Shown here: positions 1 to 8,446 of the stretch, one piece after another
Position numbering within the stretch: position 1 is the first letter of the stretch
How the letters are laid out: every line of letters begins with the position of its first letter
Assembly: GCA_947475545.1 (NCBI GenBank)
Contig: CANJLL010000007.1
Coordinates: 1-64,000 of the forward strand
Direction of reading: 5' to 3'
DNA from: Chloroflexota bacterium
GTDB taxonomy: Bacteria > Chloroflexota > Limnocylindria > Limnocylindrales > CSP1-4
Length of the DNA: 64,000 nucleotides
The notes under the pieces: generated by a model
The model's database searches: none
What the model was told of the DNA's origin: nothing
What the model saw: only the letters and a program-made list of their open reading frames with translations
Program-made: the position numbers and the translations under genes

Positions 1-2582
1 GTAACCGTGAGGATGCCGGTGACGGCGGTGGCAGTGGATGGGACCCCGCCCCGGCCGGTCACCAGGAAGGTGCGTGGGGTCATGGCGCTGACGGGACCGC
101 TGAGCCCGTTGGCCGAGCGGGTGTCGAGCAGGCGGGTGGGGCTGAGGGCGACATAGGTCGCGCCGGTCAGGTTGGGCACGAAGTAGCCGGTCACGTCGAA
201 GATGAGCTCGACGGTGTTGCCGGGGGCTGCCCCGAAGACGGCGGACAGGGTGCCGGTTCCGCTCAAGGCCACGGTGACCCCGTTGGCCCGGTCATCACCC
301 ACGGGGAAGTTGATGGTGCTGCTGGTGGCTGCTGCGGTTTCGACCGGACCCAGGAACACCCAGCCACCGGCGGTCTGCGCCGTGACGGTGAGGATGCCGG
401 TGACGGCGGTGGCACCCGCTGGGACCCCGCCCCGGCCCGTGACCTGGAAGGTGCGCGGGGTCATGGCGCTGAAGGGACCCGACAGCCCATTGGCGGAGCG
501 GGTATCCAGCAGGCGGGTGGGGGTCAGCGGCACGTACGTGGCGCCGGGTGTCGGCGTTGGGGTCGGGGTTGGCGTCGGGGTCGGGACCGGGGTCGGAACC
601 GGGGTCGGCGTGGGCGTTGGGGTCGGGACCGGGGTTGGCGTTGGGGTCGGGGTTGGCGTCGGGGTCGGGACCGGGGTCGGCGTGGGCGTTGGGGTCGGGA
701 CCGGGGTGGGCGTTGGCGTCGGCACCGGAGTCGGGGTGGGCGTCGGCACCGGAGTCGGGGTGGGCGTCGCCGTGGGCGTGGGCGTCGGCGTCGGAACCGG
801 GGTCGGCGTGGGCGTCGCGCCCGGGGTGGGTGTGGGCGTGGGGCTTGGGACCGGCGTGGGCGTGGGGCTGGGCCGGGCACAGGACGGGAAGCTGAACGAC
901 CCGATCCGAGTGTGCCAGTTTCCGCCGCTGGCGTTGTCGGCGCCGTCGTAGTACTCGGTCGTGTACCAGAACGTGCAGTCGTCGACCGGGTCCACGCTCA
1001 TGGCGCTGTAATCGCCCCACCGGGTGCAAGCGGCGCCGCCACACGTGTTGGACTGGCTGCCCGTCCCGTCGATGAGCGTCTGCTCGGTGAGCGTGAGGCT
1101 GTTCAGCAGATCGCCCACCAACCGCCCGGCGTACCGGATCGACGGCCGCATCGCGCTGCTGGAGACGGAGTAGCCCACCGCCATGTCGCCCGCCGCGTCC
1201 ACGGCCAGGCTGGGCGCGAAGCGATGATTGGAGTCAGGGTTGTACGTCCCCTGCTGGACCGGGCCGCTGGTCTGAACCGTCCCGCCGGTCACGTTGAGCT
1301 GGTACCAGCGGATGCTGGCGGTCCCGCTCCCGTTCCCCACCGTATGGCTGATCCAGAGGGACTCGGTCCCGCCGATGTTCCTGTACTGCGCCTGCATCAT
1401 GAGCCGGTACGACAGCGTGTCGATTGCGTTGCCGCTGAGCTGGGGCACCTGGGCCGGGCCCACGGCGAACGAGGTGACCGGCACGTCCGTGGGCCCGCTC
1501 AGCGTGGAGTTGGCCAGCGTGGTCCAGTCCGGCTGCAGCTTCCAGACCCTGGCGGCATAGGTGCCCCAGATGGAGACGAACATGCCGGGCCGGGCCGCCG
1601 GCGGCGCCATGCCGCGGAGGTTGGCCGGCAGGAGCGAGAATGCCTGCACGCCACCGGGCGAGCCCACGTCGAAGCTGACCGAGCGGAGGGGCAGCCCGTT
1701 CTCCATGTCCGACCGGTTGAGGGCCCAGACCCGAGCCGTCACGAAGGTCTGGGGGACCGTCGAGTTGAAGACGTTGGCGGACATGTAGATGGCGTCGGTC
1801 CAGACCCCGATCTTGGGATAGTCGGGGATGTGCGCGCCGGAGTCCGCCTGCACGGCATAGAAGTACCAGCCGCCGTTCACGGGGTCACCGGTCTTGGAGA
1901 CCGCGAAGCATTCATAGAACGGGCCGGTCGTGATGTTGCTCCAGGCGAAGTCACTGATGATCCAGCGATCGCCCATCGGGTCGTAGACCACCACGGGATC
2001 CCCCTGGTTCGCGGCATCGCACGCCGTCCCGGTCCCGTCGAAGAGCGTGTTGAACGAGACCATCGACAGCTGCACCCCGGCCTTGGTGTAGATGCCGATC
2101 TTGGTGTTGACCGTCTGGATGTAGTGGTTGGGACCCACATCGCCGTTGGTATCCGGCGGCCATCCGCCGCCGTTCGGGGCGGGTCCCTCCTTCTTCATCC
2201 CGTCGAACGACACGTTGGGCGCCGGCGCCGGGGCATCCAGGGCTGCCTGGACTTGCGACTGGAGGGCGGTGTCGGGGCCCGAGGGCGGCAAGTCGAAGCC
2301 GGGGACGTTCTCCTCGCCCGCCAGCTCGGCGCCATCGCCCTCGCCGGTGGGCTTGTCGCCTCCGGCCGTGGCCGACCCCTGGGCGTCGGCATCCGCCTCC
2401 TCATCCGCGAGGTCAGCGACGCTGCCATCAAACCGGGCGGCCGTCACGAGCGCGCCGACGTTGGGGCGGAGACCGCTCAACGGGCTGCTGGGCGCCTTGA
2501 TCGCCATGCCGCCGACGACGGTGAGGACCATGGCGATCACGATGGCCAGACCGACCGCGACGCGAGGCCTGGACCTGCCCAT
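1..2582 (-). CDS. Large secreted protein with Pro/Thr linker and LLDTR/FDVTGYF repeats (3' end outside window)
   Basis: Reading leftward from the ATG at 2582 the frame stays open to the window edge, about 860 codons. Residues 1-30 form a signal peptide or N-terminal anchor ([20 protein letters not shown]). The main domain (about 85-555) starts with [15 protein letters not shown] and looks like a secreted beta-propeller type domain; I do not recognise an enzyme family. A Pro/Thr/Val linker of about 110 residues (about 571-681, bases 541-870) follows. Then comes one full and one cut copy of the roughly 120-residue repeat beginning LLDTR and ending FDVTGYF, also present in the GH25 and amidase genes nearby. 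Likely exported and surface or wall associated. The C-terminus lies outside the window. Confidence 0.82.
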   Translation of the reverse strand, partial: MGRSRPRVAVGLAIVIAMVLTVVGGMAIKAPSSPLSGLRPNVGALVTAARFDGSVADLADEEADADAQGSATAGGDKPTGEGDGAELAGEENVPGFDLPPSGPDTALQSQVQAALDAPAPAPNVSFDGMKKEGPAPNGGGWPPDTNGDVGPNHYIQTVNTKIGIYTKAGVQLSMVSFNTLFDGTGTACDAANQGDPVVVYDPMGDRWIISDFAWSNITTGPFYECFAVSKTGDPVNGGWYFYAVQADSGAHIPDYPKIGVWTDAIYMSANVFNSTVPQTFVTARVWALNRSDMENGLPLRSVSFDVGSPGGVQAFSLLPANLRGMAPPAARPGMFVSIWGTYAARVWKLQPDWTTLANSTLSGPTDVPVTSFAVGPAQVPQLSGNAIDTLSYRLMMQAQYRNIGGTESLWISHTVGNGSGTASIRWYQLNVTGGTVQTSGPVQQGTYNPDSNHRFAPSLAVDAAGDMAVGYSVSSSAMRPSIRYAGRLVGDLLNSLTLTEQTLIDGTGSQSNTCGGAACTRWGDYSAMSVDPVDDCTFWYTTEYYDGADNASGGNWHTRIGSFSFPSCARPSPTPTPVPSPTPTPTPGATPTPTPVPTPTPTPTATPTPTPVPTPTPTPVPTPTPTPVPTPTPTPTPVPTPTPTPTPTPTPVPTPTPTPTPVPTPVPTPTPTPTPTPTPGATYVPLTPTRLLDTRSANGLSGPFSAMTPRTFQVTGRGGVPAGATAVTGILTVTAQTAGGWVFLGPVETAAATSSTINFPVGDDRANGVTVALSGTGTLSAVFGAAPGNTVELIFDVTGYFVPNLTGATYVALSPTRLLDTRSANGLSGPVSAMTPRTFLVTGRGGVPSTATAVTGILTV
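541..870 (-). repeat. Low-complexity repeat encoding a Pro-Thr linker
   Basis: A run of short degenerate GGGTCGGGGTT/GGCGTCGGGGTC-like units. On the coding (minus) strand it reads [13 protein letters not shown]. It is the interdomain linker of the partial secreted protein. There are no spacers of constant length, so it is not a CRISPR array. Confidence 0.9.
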
Positions 2583-2705
2583 CAACACCAACACTCCCCT
2601 GCCACGACGGTTCGCGCCATCTTATCGCCGGTCCTGCGCGCGAGCGCGGGACCAGCCCGGCTCCGACCACCGGTGCTTCGCCGCCGAGGCGCTACCCTGC
2701 CGGGG

Positions 2706-3293
2706 ATGGAGGCCCTGGTCGCACTTGCGGCGTTCTCGATCGTCAGCGCCGTGACGCCGGGGCCCAACAACATCCTGCTCTGGGCATCGGGTGCCACCTT
2801 CGGGTTCCGGGCCACCATCCGCCACATGCTCGGCTCGGCGGTGGGGATCGGCGGGATGGCGCTGGTCCTTGCCGCGGGCCTGGGTGCGCCTTCACCCTGG
2901 TCCCGGAGCTGGAGCTGGGCATGAAGGTTGCCGCCTCGGCCTACCTGTTGTTCCTCGCCTACCAGATCGCGGGGGCGCATGCGCTTCGGCGCGGCCAGCT
3001 GGGACGGCCGCTGGGCATTCGCCAGGCGGCCACCTTCCAGGTGATCAACCCCAAGGCCTGGATCTTCGCCCTCGGCGCGATCACGACGTTCCGTCCGCCC
3101 GGCTTGCCCCCCCGTCACCGGAAGCCTGCTGGTGGTGCTGGTCATGGTCCTGGTCATCGTGACGGCGGCCGCCCTCTGGGCGGGGGCGGACGAGGCGCTG
3201 AGCCGGCTGCTCACGGAGGACCGGCGCGGTCGGCTGGCGGGCGTGGCGCTGGCGCTGATCGTCGCCGCAACGGTGGTCTACGTCTGGATCTGA
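2706..3293 (+). pseudogene. LysE/RhtB-family exporter with two frameshifts
   Basis: Three frame segments join into one protein of about 195 residues, the usual size of a LysE/RhtB amino-acid exporter. The first begins MEALVALAAFSIVSAVTPGP, where TPGPNN is the family signature. A shift near 2890 leads to FTLVPELELGMKVAASAYLL and the conserved NPKAW (about 3050-3065). A second shift falls in a run of seven C at 3107-3113, after which the last helices run to the TGA at 3291. The homopolymer shift could be a sequencing error; the first shift has no such excuse. Intact homologues are polytopic inner-membrane exporters of amino acids or homoserine lactones. As read here the gene cannot make a full protein. 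Confidence 0.75.
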
Positions 3294-3336
3294 CCCCGAC
3301 ACCTGCGTCGGGCGCTGATCCGCGCGCTGATCCGGG

Positions 3337-3966
3337 CTACGGTGCCCAGGCCTGCATCTCGGTCGTCCCGGCCGAGCCGGGGGCCCCGAGACAGGGCGGC
3401 ACGCCACCATCCGTGGGCGAGAACGGCGTGGCCACGAAGCGACCGCCCGATGCCAGGACGAAGGCCAGGCTGACGGGCGCCGTTGCGGCCGGGCCGCAGT
3501 AGTTGCTGGCCCTGACCAGCGACTTGAGCACTCCACCCGCGGCCACGAGGAGTGGCGCGGGAGGCGGAGCCGCGGTCGCGGCCGGTGAGGGGGATGCGGC
3601 AGGGGCGCCGCCGATCAGCACGGATCCCTTGCCATCCACCAGCTGCGGGCGCGCCATGGCGGGGAGCAGGCAGACAAGTGCCCCGGTGTTGGTGACCTCC
3701 ACGTGGGCGATGCGGCTCCCGGCTGCCCCCTCCCAGAGCGTGATCCGGGCGGCCAGCCTGGCGGGATCGCACGGCCCGGTTGTGGGGGCCACGCTGGCCG
3801 CGGGCGCGATGCTGGGCGCCGCGGACGCGCTCGGGGACGGCGAAGCGCTGGTGGTGGCAACGGCGGTCGCCGAGGGCACGGGGCTGCCGGCCGAGCTGCA
3901 CGCGGCCAGGACCAGGGCGAGCCCGAGGCCGGCGAACGGCAGCGCGGGACGGAGTCTCCTCGACAT
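3337..3966 (-). CDS. Secreted lipoprotein, DUF4232-like
   Basis: 209 residues. The signal peptide ends in a lipobox (LVLAAC, Cys about residue 23), so the protein should be lipid-anchored outside the membrane. A Ser/Pro/Ala spacer follows, then a domain with CDPARLAARITLWEGAAGSR, HVEVTNTG and C-x-LP, the pattern of DUF4232 domains of actinobacterial and chloroflexal lipoproteins. Function unknown. I chose the ATG at 3966 because AAGGAG sits six bases upstream. Earlier starts at 3984/3981 overlap the stop of the GH25 gene, so the two genes are probably co-transcribed. Confidence 0.75.
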   Translation of the reverse strand: MSRRLRPALPFAGLGLALVLAACSSAGSPVPSATAVATTSASPSPSASAAPSIAPAASVAPTTGPCDPARLAARITLWEGAAGSRIAHVEVTNTGALVCLLPAMARPQLVDGKGSVLIGGAPAASPSPAATAAPPPAPLLVAAGGVLKSLVRASNYCGPAATAPVSLAFVLASGGRFVATPFSPTDGGVPPCLGAPGSAGTTEMQAWAP

Positions 3967-3980
3967 GACGGGCTCCTTCA

Positions 3981-6722
3981 TCACGGGACGTACGGCACGA
4001 AGTAGCCCGTCACGTCGAACAAGAGGTAGACGGTGGCTCCGGCCGGGGCGCCATACGTCGCGGACAACGTGCCACCGGCACCCAGCGAGACGCTGACCCC
4101 ATTGGCACGGTCGTCGCCGACCGGGAAGTTGATCGTGGAGCTGGTGGCGGCCGTGGTGGGCGATGGGCCGAGCACGGCCCAGCCCGACGATGTCTGGCCG
4201 GTGACGGTGAGGATTCCCGTCACGGCGACCGCCGTTGCGGGCACGCCGGCCAGGCCCGTCTCCTGGAATGTGCGCGGGGCGAAGGCGCCAAACGGACCGG
4301 CCAGCCCGATCCCGAGGCGCGTGTCGAGGACCCTGGCCTGGCTCAGGGGAACGTACATCGCCCCGCTGGTTCCGGGCACGAAGTAGCCCGTGACATCGAA
4401 CACCATCTCGACCCGGTTGCCGGCGGGCGCGCCGTATGTGGCGGCCAGCGTCCCGCCGGCGCCCAGGGCCACCGTCACGCCGTTGGCCCGGTCGTCGCCG
4501 ACCGGGAAGTTGATGGTGCTGCTGGCCGCGGCCGTCGTCTCCACCGGGCCCAGGACGGCCCAGCCGCCCGAGGTCTGACCGGTGACGGTCAACACGCCCG
4601 TGACGGCAGTCGCGGTGCCCGGGACGCCGCCGCGCCCGGTCACCTGGAAGGTGCGCGGCGCGCCCGCCTGGAAGGCGCCCGACAGCCCGTTGGCCGCGCG
4701 CGTGTCAAGGAGGCGGACCTGACTCAGGGGGAGGTACGTGGCGCCGGTGGTGTCGGGCAGGAAGTAGCCGGTGACGTCGAACAGCAGGTCCGCACCCGCG
4801 CCAGGCGGCCCACCGTAGGTGGCCGAGAGCGTCCCGCCGGCGCCCAGTGCGACCGTCACCCCGTTGGCGCGGTCGTCGCCGACCGGGAAGTTGATCGTCG
4901 AGCTGTTGGTCGCGGTGGTCGCGACGGGACCAAGCACGACCCAGCCACCGGCGGTCTGGCCCGTGACGGCCAGGATGCCCGTGACCGCGACGGCGTTGGC
5001 CGGCACGCCACCACGACCCGTGACCTGGAACGTGCGCGGCACGCCCGCATTGAACGGACCCGACAGCCCGTTGCCCACCCGCGTGTCGAGCAGCCGTGCG
5101 GGGCTCACGGGGACGAAGGTCGAGGAGATCGGCGGCCACGGCGTGGTGATGGGCGTTGGCGCCGAGGCGGCGCCGGAACCGGCGACGTTGGTGGCCTTGA
5201 CGGTGAACGTGTACGGGGTCCCGTTCGTGAGGCCCAGGACCGTGCAGCCCAGCGTCCCCGCGGTGGTGCAGGTCTTGCCGCCGGGCGACGAGGTGACCGT
5301 GTAGCCGGTGACCGGGCTGCCGCCGTTCCAGGCCGGGGCGATCCAGGAGAGGGCCGCGAAGGCGTCGCCTGGCACCGCCGCGGCGGCGGTTGGGACGTCC
5401 GGGACCGTCCGTGGCGTGACCGAGACGGTCGCGACGGAACCCGCACCGGTGCCGGCGATGTTGGTGGCGGTCAGGGCGAAGGTGTACGGGGTCCCGTTGC
5501 TGAGCCCGCTGACCGTGCAGCTGAGCGTGCCGGCGGTGGTGCAGGTCTTGCCGGCGGGCGTCGATGTGACGGCGTACCCGGTGATGGCGGCGCCGCCGTT
5601 CCAGGCCGGGGCGCTCCAGCTCACGAGGGCCGTGCCGTTGCCGGGCGTCGCGGCCGCGCCCGTCGGGGCATCGGGGACCGTCCGCGGCGTGACGGCCGCG
5701 GAGGCCACGGACGGCTGGCCCACGCCCGAGGCGTTCGCGGCCGTGACCGAGAACGTGTAGGGACTGCCGTTGCTCAGGCCGGTGACGGTGCACGTCGTCG
5801 TACCTGCGGTGGTGCACGTCGCGCCACCCGGCGAGGCGGTGACCGTGTAGCCGGCCAGGGCGCCGCCGCTGCTGGTCACCGGCGCGGTCCACGAGACGGC
5901 CACCTGCCTGTCCGCGGGGACGCCCGCGGCGGCCGTCGGAACCCCGGGCCCGAACAGGACCGGCGTCATGTCGGCGCCGTTGTAGCGATCCAGGTCCACG
6001 CAGCCGGCGATGCCGGGCACGGTGCCGCAGTTGGTGTACTGCCAGAAGGTCCAGCCACGGCCGCCCCAGTTGGCCGCCGGCACGGTGGGATTTGCGACGC
6101 CCCAGTGGGCGATCCAGAGGGTGGAGTAGCCCAGATCGGCGAACATGGTGGTGTTGCCCATGTTGGTGGACCAGAAGCTGGGGCTCACGTAGATCATCGC
6201 CTTCGCCCCGGTCTTGGCCTCGATCTCGGTCAGGAAGGCCAGGACCCACGCCTGGAGGTCCGGAACGGAGAGGCCGTTGGTGACCTCCAGGTCCAGCGCC
6301 GGGATGATGTCGCCGGCGATGGGCCCGGTGTTCTTGAGGAACCAGTCGGCCTGGATGATCGCCTCGCTGGCCGGGTTGCCCGGCTGGGCGAAGTGGTAGG
6401 CGCCGATCCGGACGCCGGCCGCCCGCGCGTTCGTGTGGTTGCCGGCGTAGTACGGGTCCTTGTAGGTCTCCCCCTCGCTGGCCTTGGCGATGGCGAAGGA
6501 CTTGCCGGCGAGCGCGACGGAGGCCCAGTCGATGGTCCCCTGCCAGTTGCTGATGTCGATGCCCTCGGCGGGCGTCACGACCTGGGGCGCTGGGGCGGCC
6601 GGCGATGCTGGGGCGGCCGGCGATGCGGGGACGAATGTGGACGCCGTGACGATGGAGCCGGCCCCCAGCAGCCCGAAGGCAACGGCGAGGACCAGCGCGG
6701 CGGCAGGATGCGCTCGCGACAT
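3981..6722 (-). CDS. Secreted GH25 lysozyme with three FN3 domains and three LLDTR/FDVTGYF repeats
   Basis: 913 residues. Signal peptide 1-28. The GH25 muramidase domain (about 52-258) carries the family's GIDISNWQG start, the acidic pair in ALDLEV, and YDGYWQY-like closing elements (WTFWQYTNCG). It should hydrolyse the MurNAc-GlcNAc bond of peptidoglycan. Three fibronectin type III domains follow (about 262-530), each with NGTPYTF/NGSPYTF. The C-terminus has three copies of a roughly 125-residue repeat running from LLDTR or VLDTR to FDVTGYF. The same repeat ends the genes on both sides, so this is a local family of wall proteins. The stop overlaps the potential start region of the downstream lipoprotein. 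Confidence 0.93.
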   Translation of the reverse strand: MSRAHPAAALVLAVAFGLLGAGSIVTASTFVPASPAAPASPAAPAPQVVTPAEGIDISNWQGTIDWASVALAGKSFAIAKASEGETYKDPYYAGNHTNARAAGVRIGAYHFAQPGNPASEAIIQADWFLKNTGPIAGDIIPALDLEVTNGLSVPDLQAWVLAFLTEIEAKTGAKAMIYVSPSFWSTNMGNTTMFADLGYSTLWIAHWGVANPTVPAANWGGRGWTFWQYTNCGTVPGIAGCVDLDRYNGADMTPVLFGPGVPTAAAGVPADRQVAVSWTAPVTSSGGALAGYTVTASPGGATCTTAGTTTCTVTGLSNGSPYTFSVTAANASGVGQPSVASAAVTPRTVPDAPTGAAATPGNGTALVSWSAPAWNGGAAITGYAVTSTPAGKTCTTAGTLSCTVSGLSNGTPYTFALTATNIAGTGAGSVATVSVTPRTVPDVPTAAAAVPGDAFAALSWIAPAWNGGSPVTGYTVTSSPGGKTCTTAGTLGCTVLGLTNGTPYTFTVKATNVAGSGAASAPTPITTPWPPISSTFVPVSPARLLDTRVGNGLSGPFNAGVPRTFQVTGRGGVPANAVAVTGILAVTGQTAGGWVVLGPVATTATNSSTINFPVGDDRANGVTVALGAGGTLSATYGGPPGAGADLLFDVTGYFLPDTTGATYLPLSQVRLLDTRAANGLSGAFQAGAPRTFQVTGRGGVPGTATAVTGVLTVTGQTSGGWAVLGPVETTAAASSTINFPVGDDRANGVTVALGAGGTLAATYGAPAGNRVEMVFDVTGYFVPGTSGAMYVPLSQARVLDTRLGIGLAGPFGAFAPRTFQETGLAGVPATAVAVTGILTVTGQTSSGWAVLGPSPTTAATSSTINFPVGDDRANGVSVSLGAGGTLSATYGAPAGATVYLLFDVTGYFVPYVP

Positions 6723-7018
6723 GGGTGACCTTGTTCAACGACGGGGCGGCGAGGCCGCGGGAAGGGCTGGTGGGTTGACCGCAACGGCGGCACGTGCAGA
6801 CGAGTATGCCCGGAGATCCGACATCAGGGAATCCGGACGAACGTACGGGCCCATCGTGACCCGGTGGGGCCAGTGCGAAGCAGGACCGATTGGTGCGGTC
6901 CAGGGTGGTCGCCGGGCGATCGGCGCCCCTGTCAGGTCGAGCGGCGGGTTGAGGCGAGGGCGAAGCATTGCGCACCGGGCGCATCGACGAGCCTGCCGGC
7001 CCGACGGCCTGCCCCGCG
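6723..7018. other. Intergenic region upstream of the GH25 gene
   Basis: About 296 bases between the GH25 start and the stop of the next minus-strand gene. It should hold the GH25 promoter. I see no convincing -35/-10 pair, RNA structure or additional gene. Confidence 0.5.
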
Positions 7019-8353
7019 CTAGCGGGGCCGGGCCTGCGCCGCCGCGATGGCCGGCTGGATGAGCTCGGCCAGCGGCGTGCCACCCTCCTGGGCGGTCTCG
7101 TACCGGACCCGCGTGATGGGTTTGTTCAGCGTGAGGAGGCGCGTGAGATCGATCGGCGTCGCGGCCAGGACGAGGTCCGCCTCAACGGCGTTGAGCGTCG
7201 CCTCCAGCTCGCGGACCTGCACCGCGCCGTAGCCCATCGCAGGGACCAGCGGCTCCAGCGCCGGGTAGCGGTCCAGGACCTCCCGGATGGACCCCACCGC
7301 GGCCGGCCGGGGGTCCACGAGCTCCGCCGCGCCGAAGCGCCGCGCGGCCACCACGCCCGCCCCGAAGGTCATCCCGCCGTGGGTCAGCGTGGGACCGTCC
7401 TCCACGACCACCACCCGCCGGCCCGCGATGGCCGGGCCCGCGAGGGTGAGCTCCGAGCGCGCCGTCAGCACGGCGGCGCGGGGGTTGAGCGCGGCGATCG
7501 CCGCCCGGACCGCGTCCACCGCCGCGGGCGCGGCAGAATCCACCTTGTTGATGAGCACCACGTCGGCCATCCGGACATTGGCTTCGCCGGGGTGGTAGCG
7601 CGACTCGTCACCGGCCCGCAGCGGATCCGCCACGACGATGTGCAGGTCTGGCCGATAGAACGGGAAGTCGTTGTTCCCGCCATCCCAGAGGATGACGTCG
7701 GCCTCGGCCTCGGCCTGCCGCAGGATCGCCGCGTAGTCAACGCCGGCATAGACGACCCGGCCGGCCTCCAGGTGCGGCTCGTACTCCTCGCGCTCCTCGA
7801 TGGTCGTCTCGTACCGGTCGAGATCCGCCAGCGTGGCGTAGCGTTGCACCGCCTGGGCGGCCAGGTCCCCGTACGGCATGGGGTGCCGAACCACCACCGG
7901 CGTCACCCCGCGGGCGGCAAGCAGGGCGGCCAGGTGGCGCGTGGTCTGGCTCTTCCCGGCGCCGGTCCGGGTGGCCCCCACCGCGATGACGGGGCGGCAG
8001 CTGACCAGCATGGTCCGGGCCGGGCCGAGCAGCGTGAAGTCCGCGCCGGCTGCCAGGGCGCGGGACGCGGCATGCATGACGGCCTCGTGGCTCACGTCGC
8101 TGTACGCGAAGACGACCGAGTCCGCGCGCCCGGCGCCGATGACTGCCTCCAGCTCCGCCTCCGCGACGATCGGGATGCCGCGCGGATAGAGCGGGCCGGC
8201 CAGCTGGGGCGGGTAGTGACGGCCGGCGATCCCCGGGATCTGCGTGGCCGTGAAGGCCACGACCTCCCACGCCGGATCGTCGCGGTAGACCACGTTGAAG
8301 TCGTGGAAGTCCCGTCCAGCAGCGCCCATGATCACCACCCGGCGGCGTTCCAT
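7019..8353 (-). CDS. Cyclic 2,3-diphosphoglycerate synthetase-like P-loop protein
   Basis: 444 residues. An N-terminal Rossmann-like part begins RRRVVIMGAAGRDFHDFN. A P-loop follows around residues 172-180 (GATRTGAGKSQTTR), then DVILWDGGNNDFPFYRPDL and VLINKVDSA, which resembles a GTPase NKxD motif. The layout and these motifs match the family of archaeal cyclic 2,3-diphosphoglycerate synthetase, which is widespread in Chloroflexota under that name. In methanogens the enzyme closes 2,3-bisphosphoglycerate to the cyclic thermoprotectant with ATP. Whether a mesophilic bacterium makes that compound is unproven, so the substrate should be regarded as unknown. Cytoplasmic. The gene stands alone. 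Confidence 0.75.
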   Translation of the reverse strand: MERRRVVIMGAAGRDFHDFNVVYRDDPAWEVVAFTATQIPGIAGRHYPPQLAGPLYPRGIPIVAEAELEAVIGAGRADSVVFAYSDVSHEAVMHAASRALAAGADFTLLGPARTMLVSCRPVIAVGATRTGAGKSQTTRHLAALLAARGVTPVVVRHPMPYGDLAAQAVQRYATLADLDRYETTIEEREEYEPHLEAGRVVYAGVDYAAILRQAEAEADVILWDGGNNDFPFYRPDLHIVVADPLRAGDESRYHPGEANVRMADVVLINKVDSAAPAAVDAVRAAIAALNPRAAVLTARSELTLAGPAIAGRRVVVVEDGPTLTHGGMTFGAGVVAARRFGAAELVDPRPAAVGSIREVLDRYPALEPLVPAMGYGAVQVRELEATLNAVEADLVLAATPIDLTRLLTLNKPITRVRYETAQEGGTPLAELIQPAIAAAQARPR

Positions 8354-8446
8354 GGCGGGCCTCCAGCCTGGCCGTCCGCGGGATGGCGTCGACCGCGGCT
8401 CGGTCCCTGCCCCAAGACTACTCCCGGCCCGCGACGCCCTCGCCGT

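Noticed and set aside
541-870. GT-rich repeat as a possible CRISPR or non-coding repeat array
   Set aside because: Units are short, irregular and without spacers, and encode the Pro-Thr linker in frame.
912-2924. A long open frame on the + strand opposite the partial secreted protein
   Set aside because: It is Arg/Gly/Pro-rich with no domain, and the opposite strand has a coherent protein with signal peptide and conserved repeats. At this GC content long antisense frames are expected.
7019-8353. Claim that the organism makes cyclic 2,3-diphosphoglycerate
   Set aside because: The family match is good, but bacterial members have no proven activity and there is no supporting neighbour gene.
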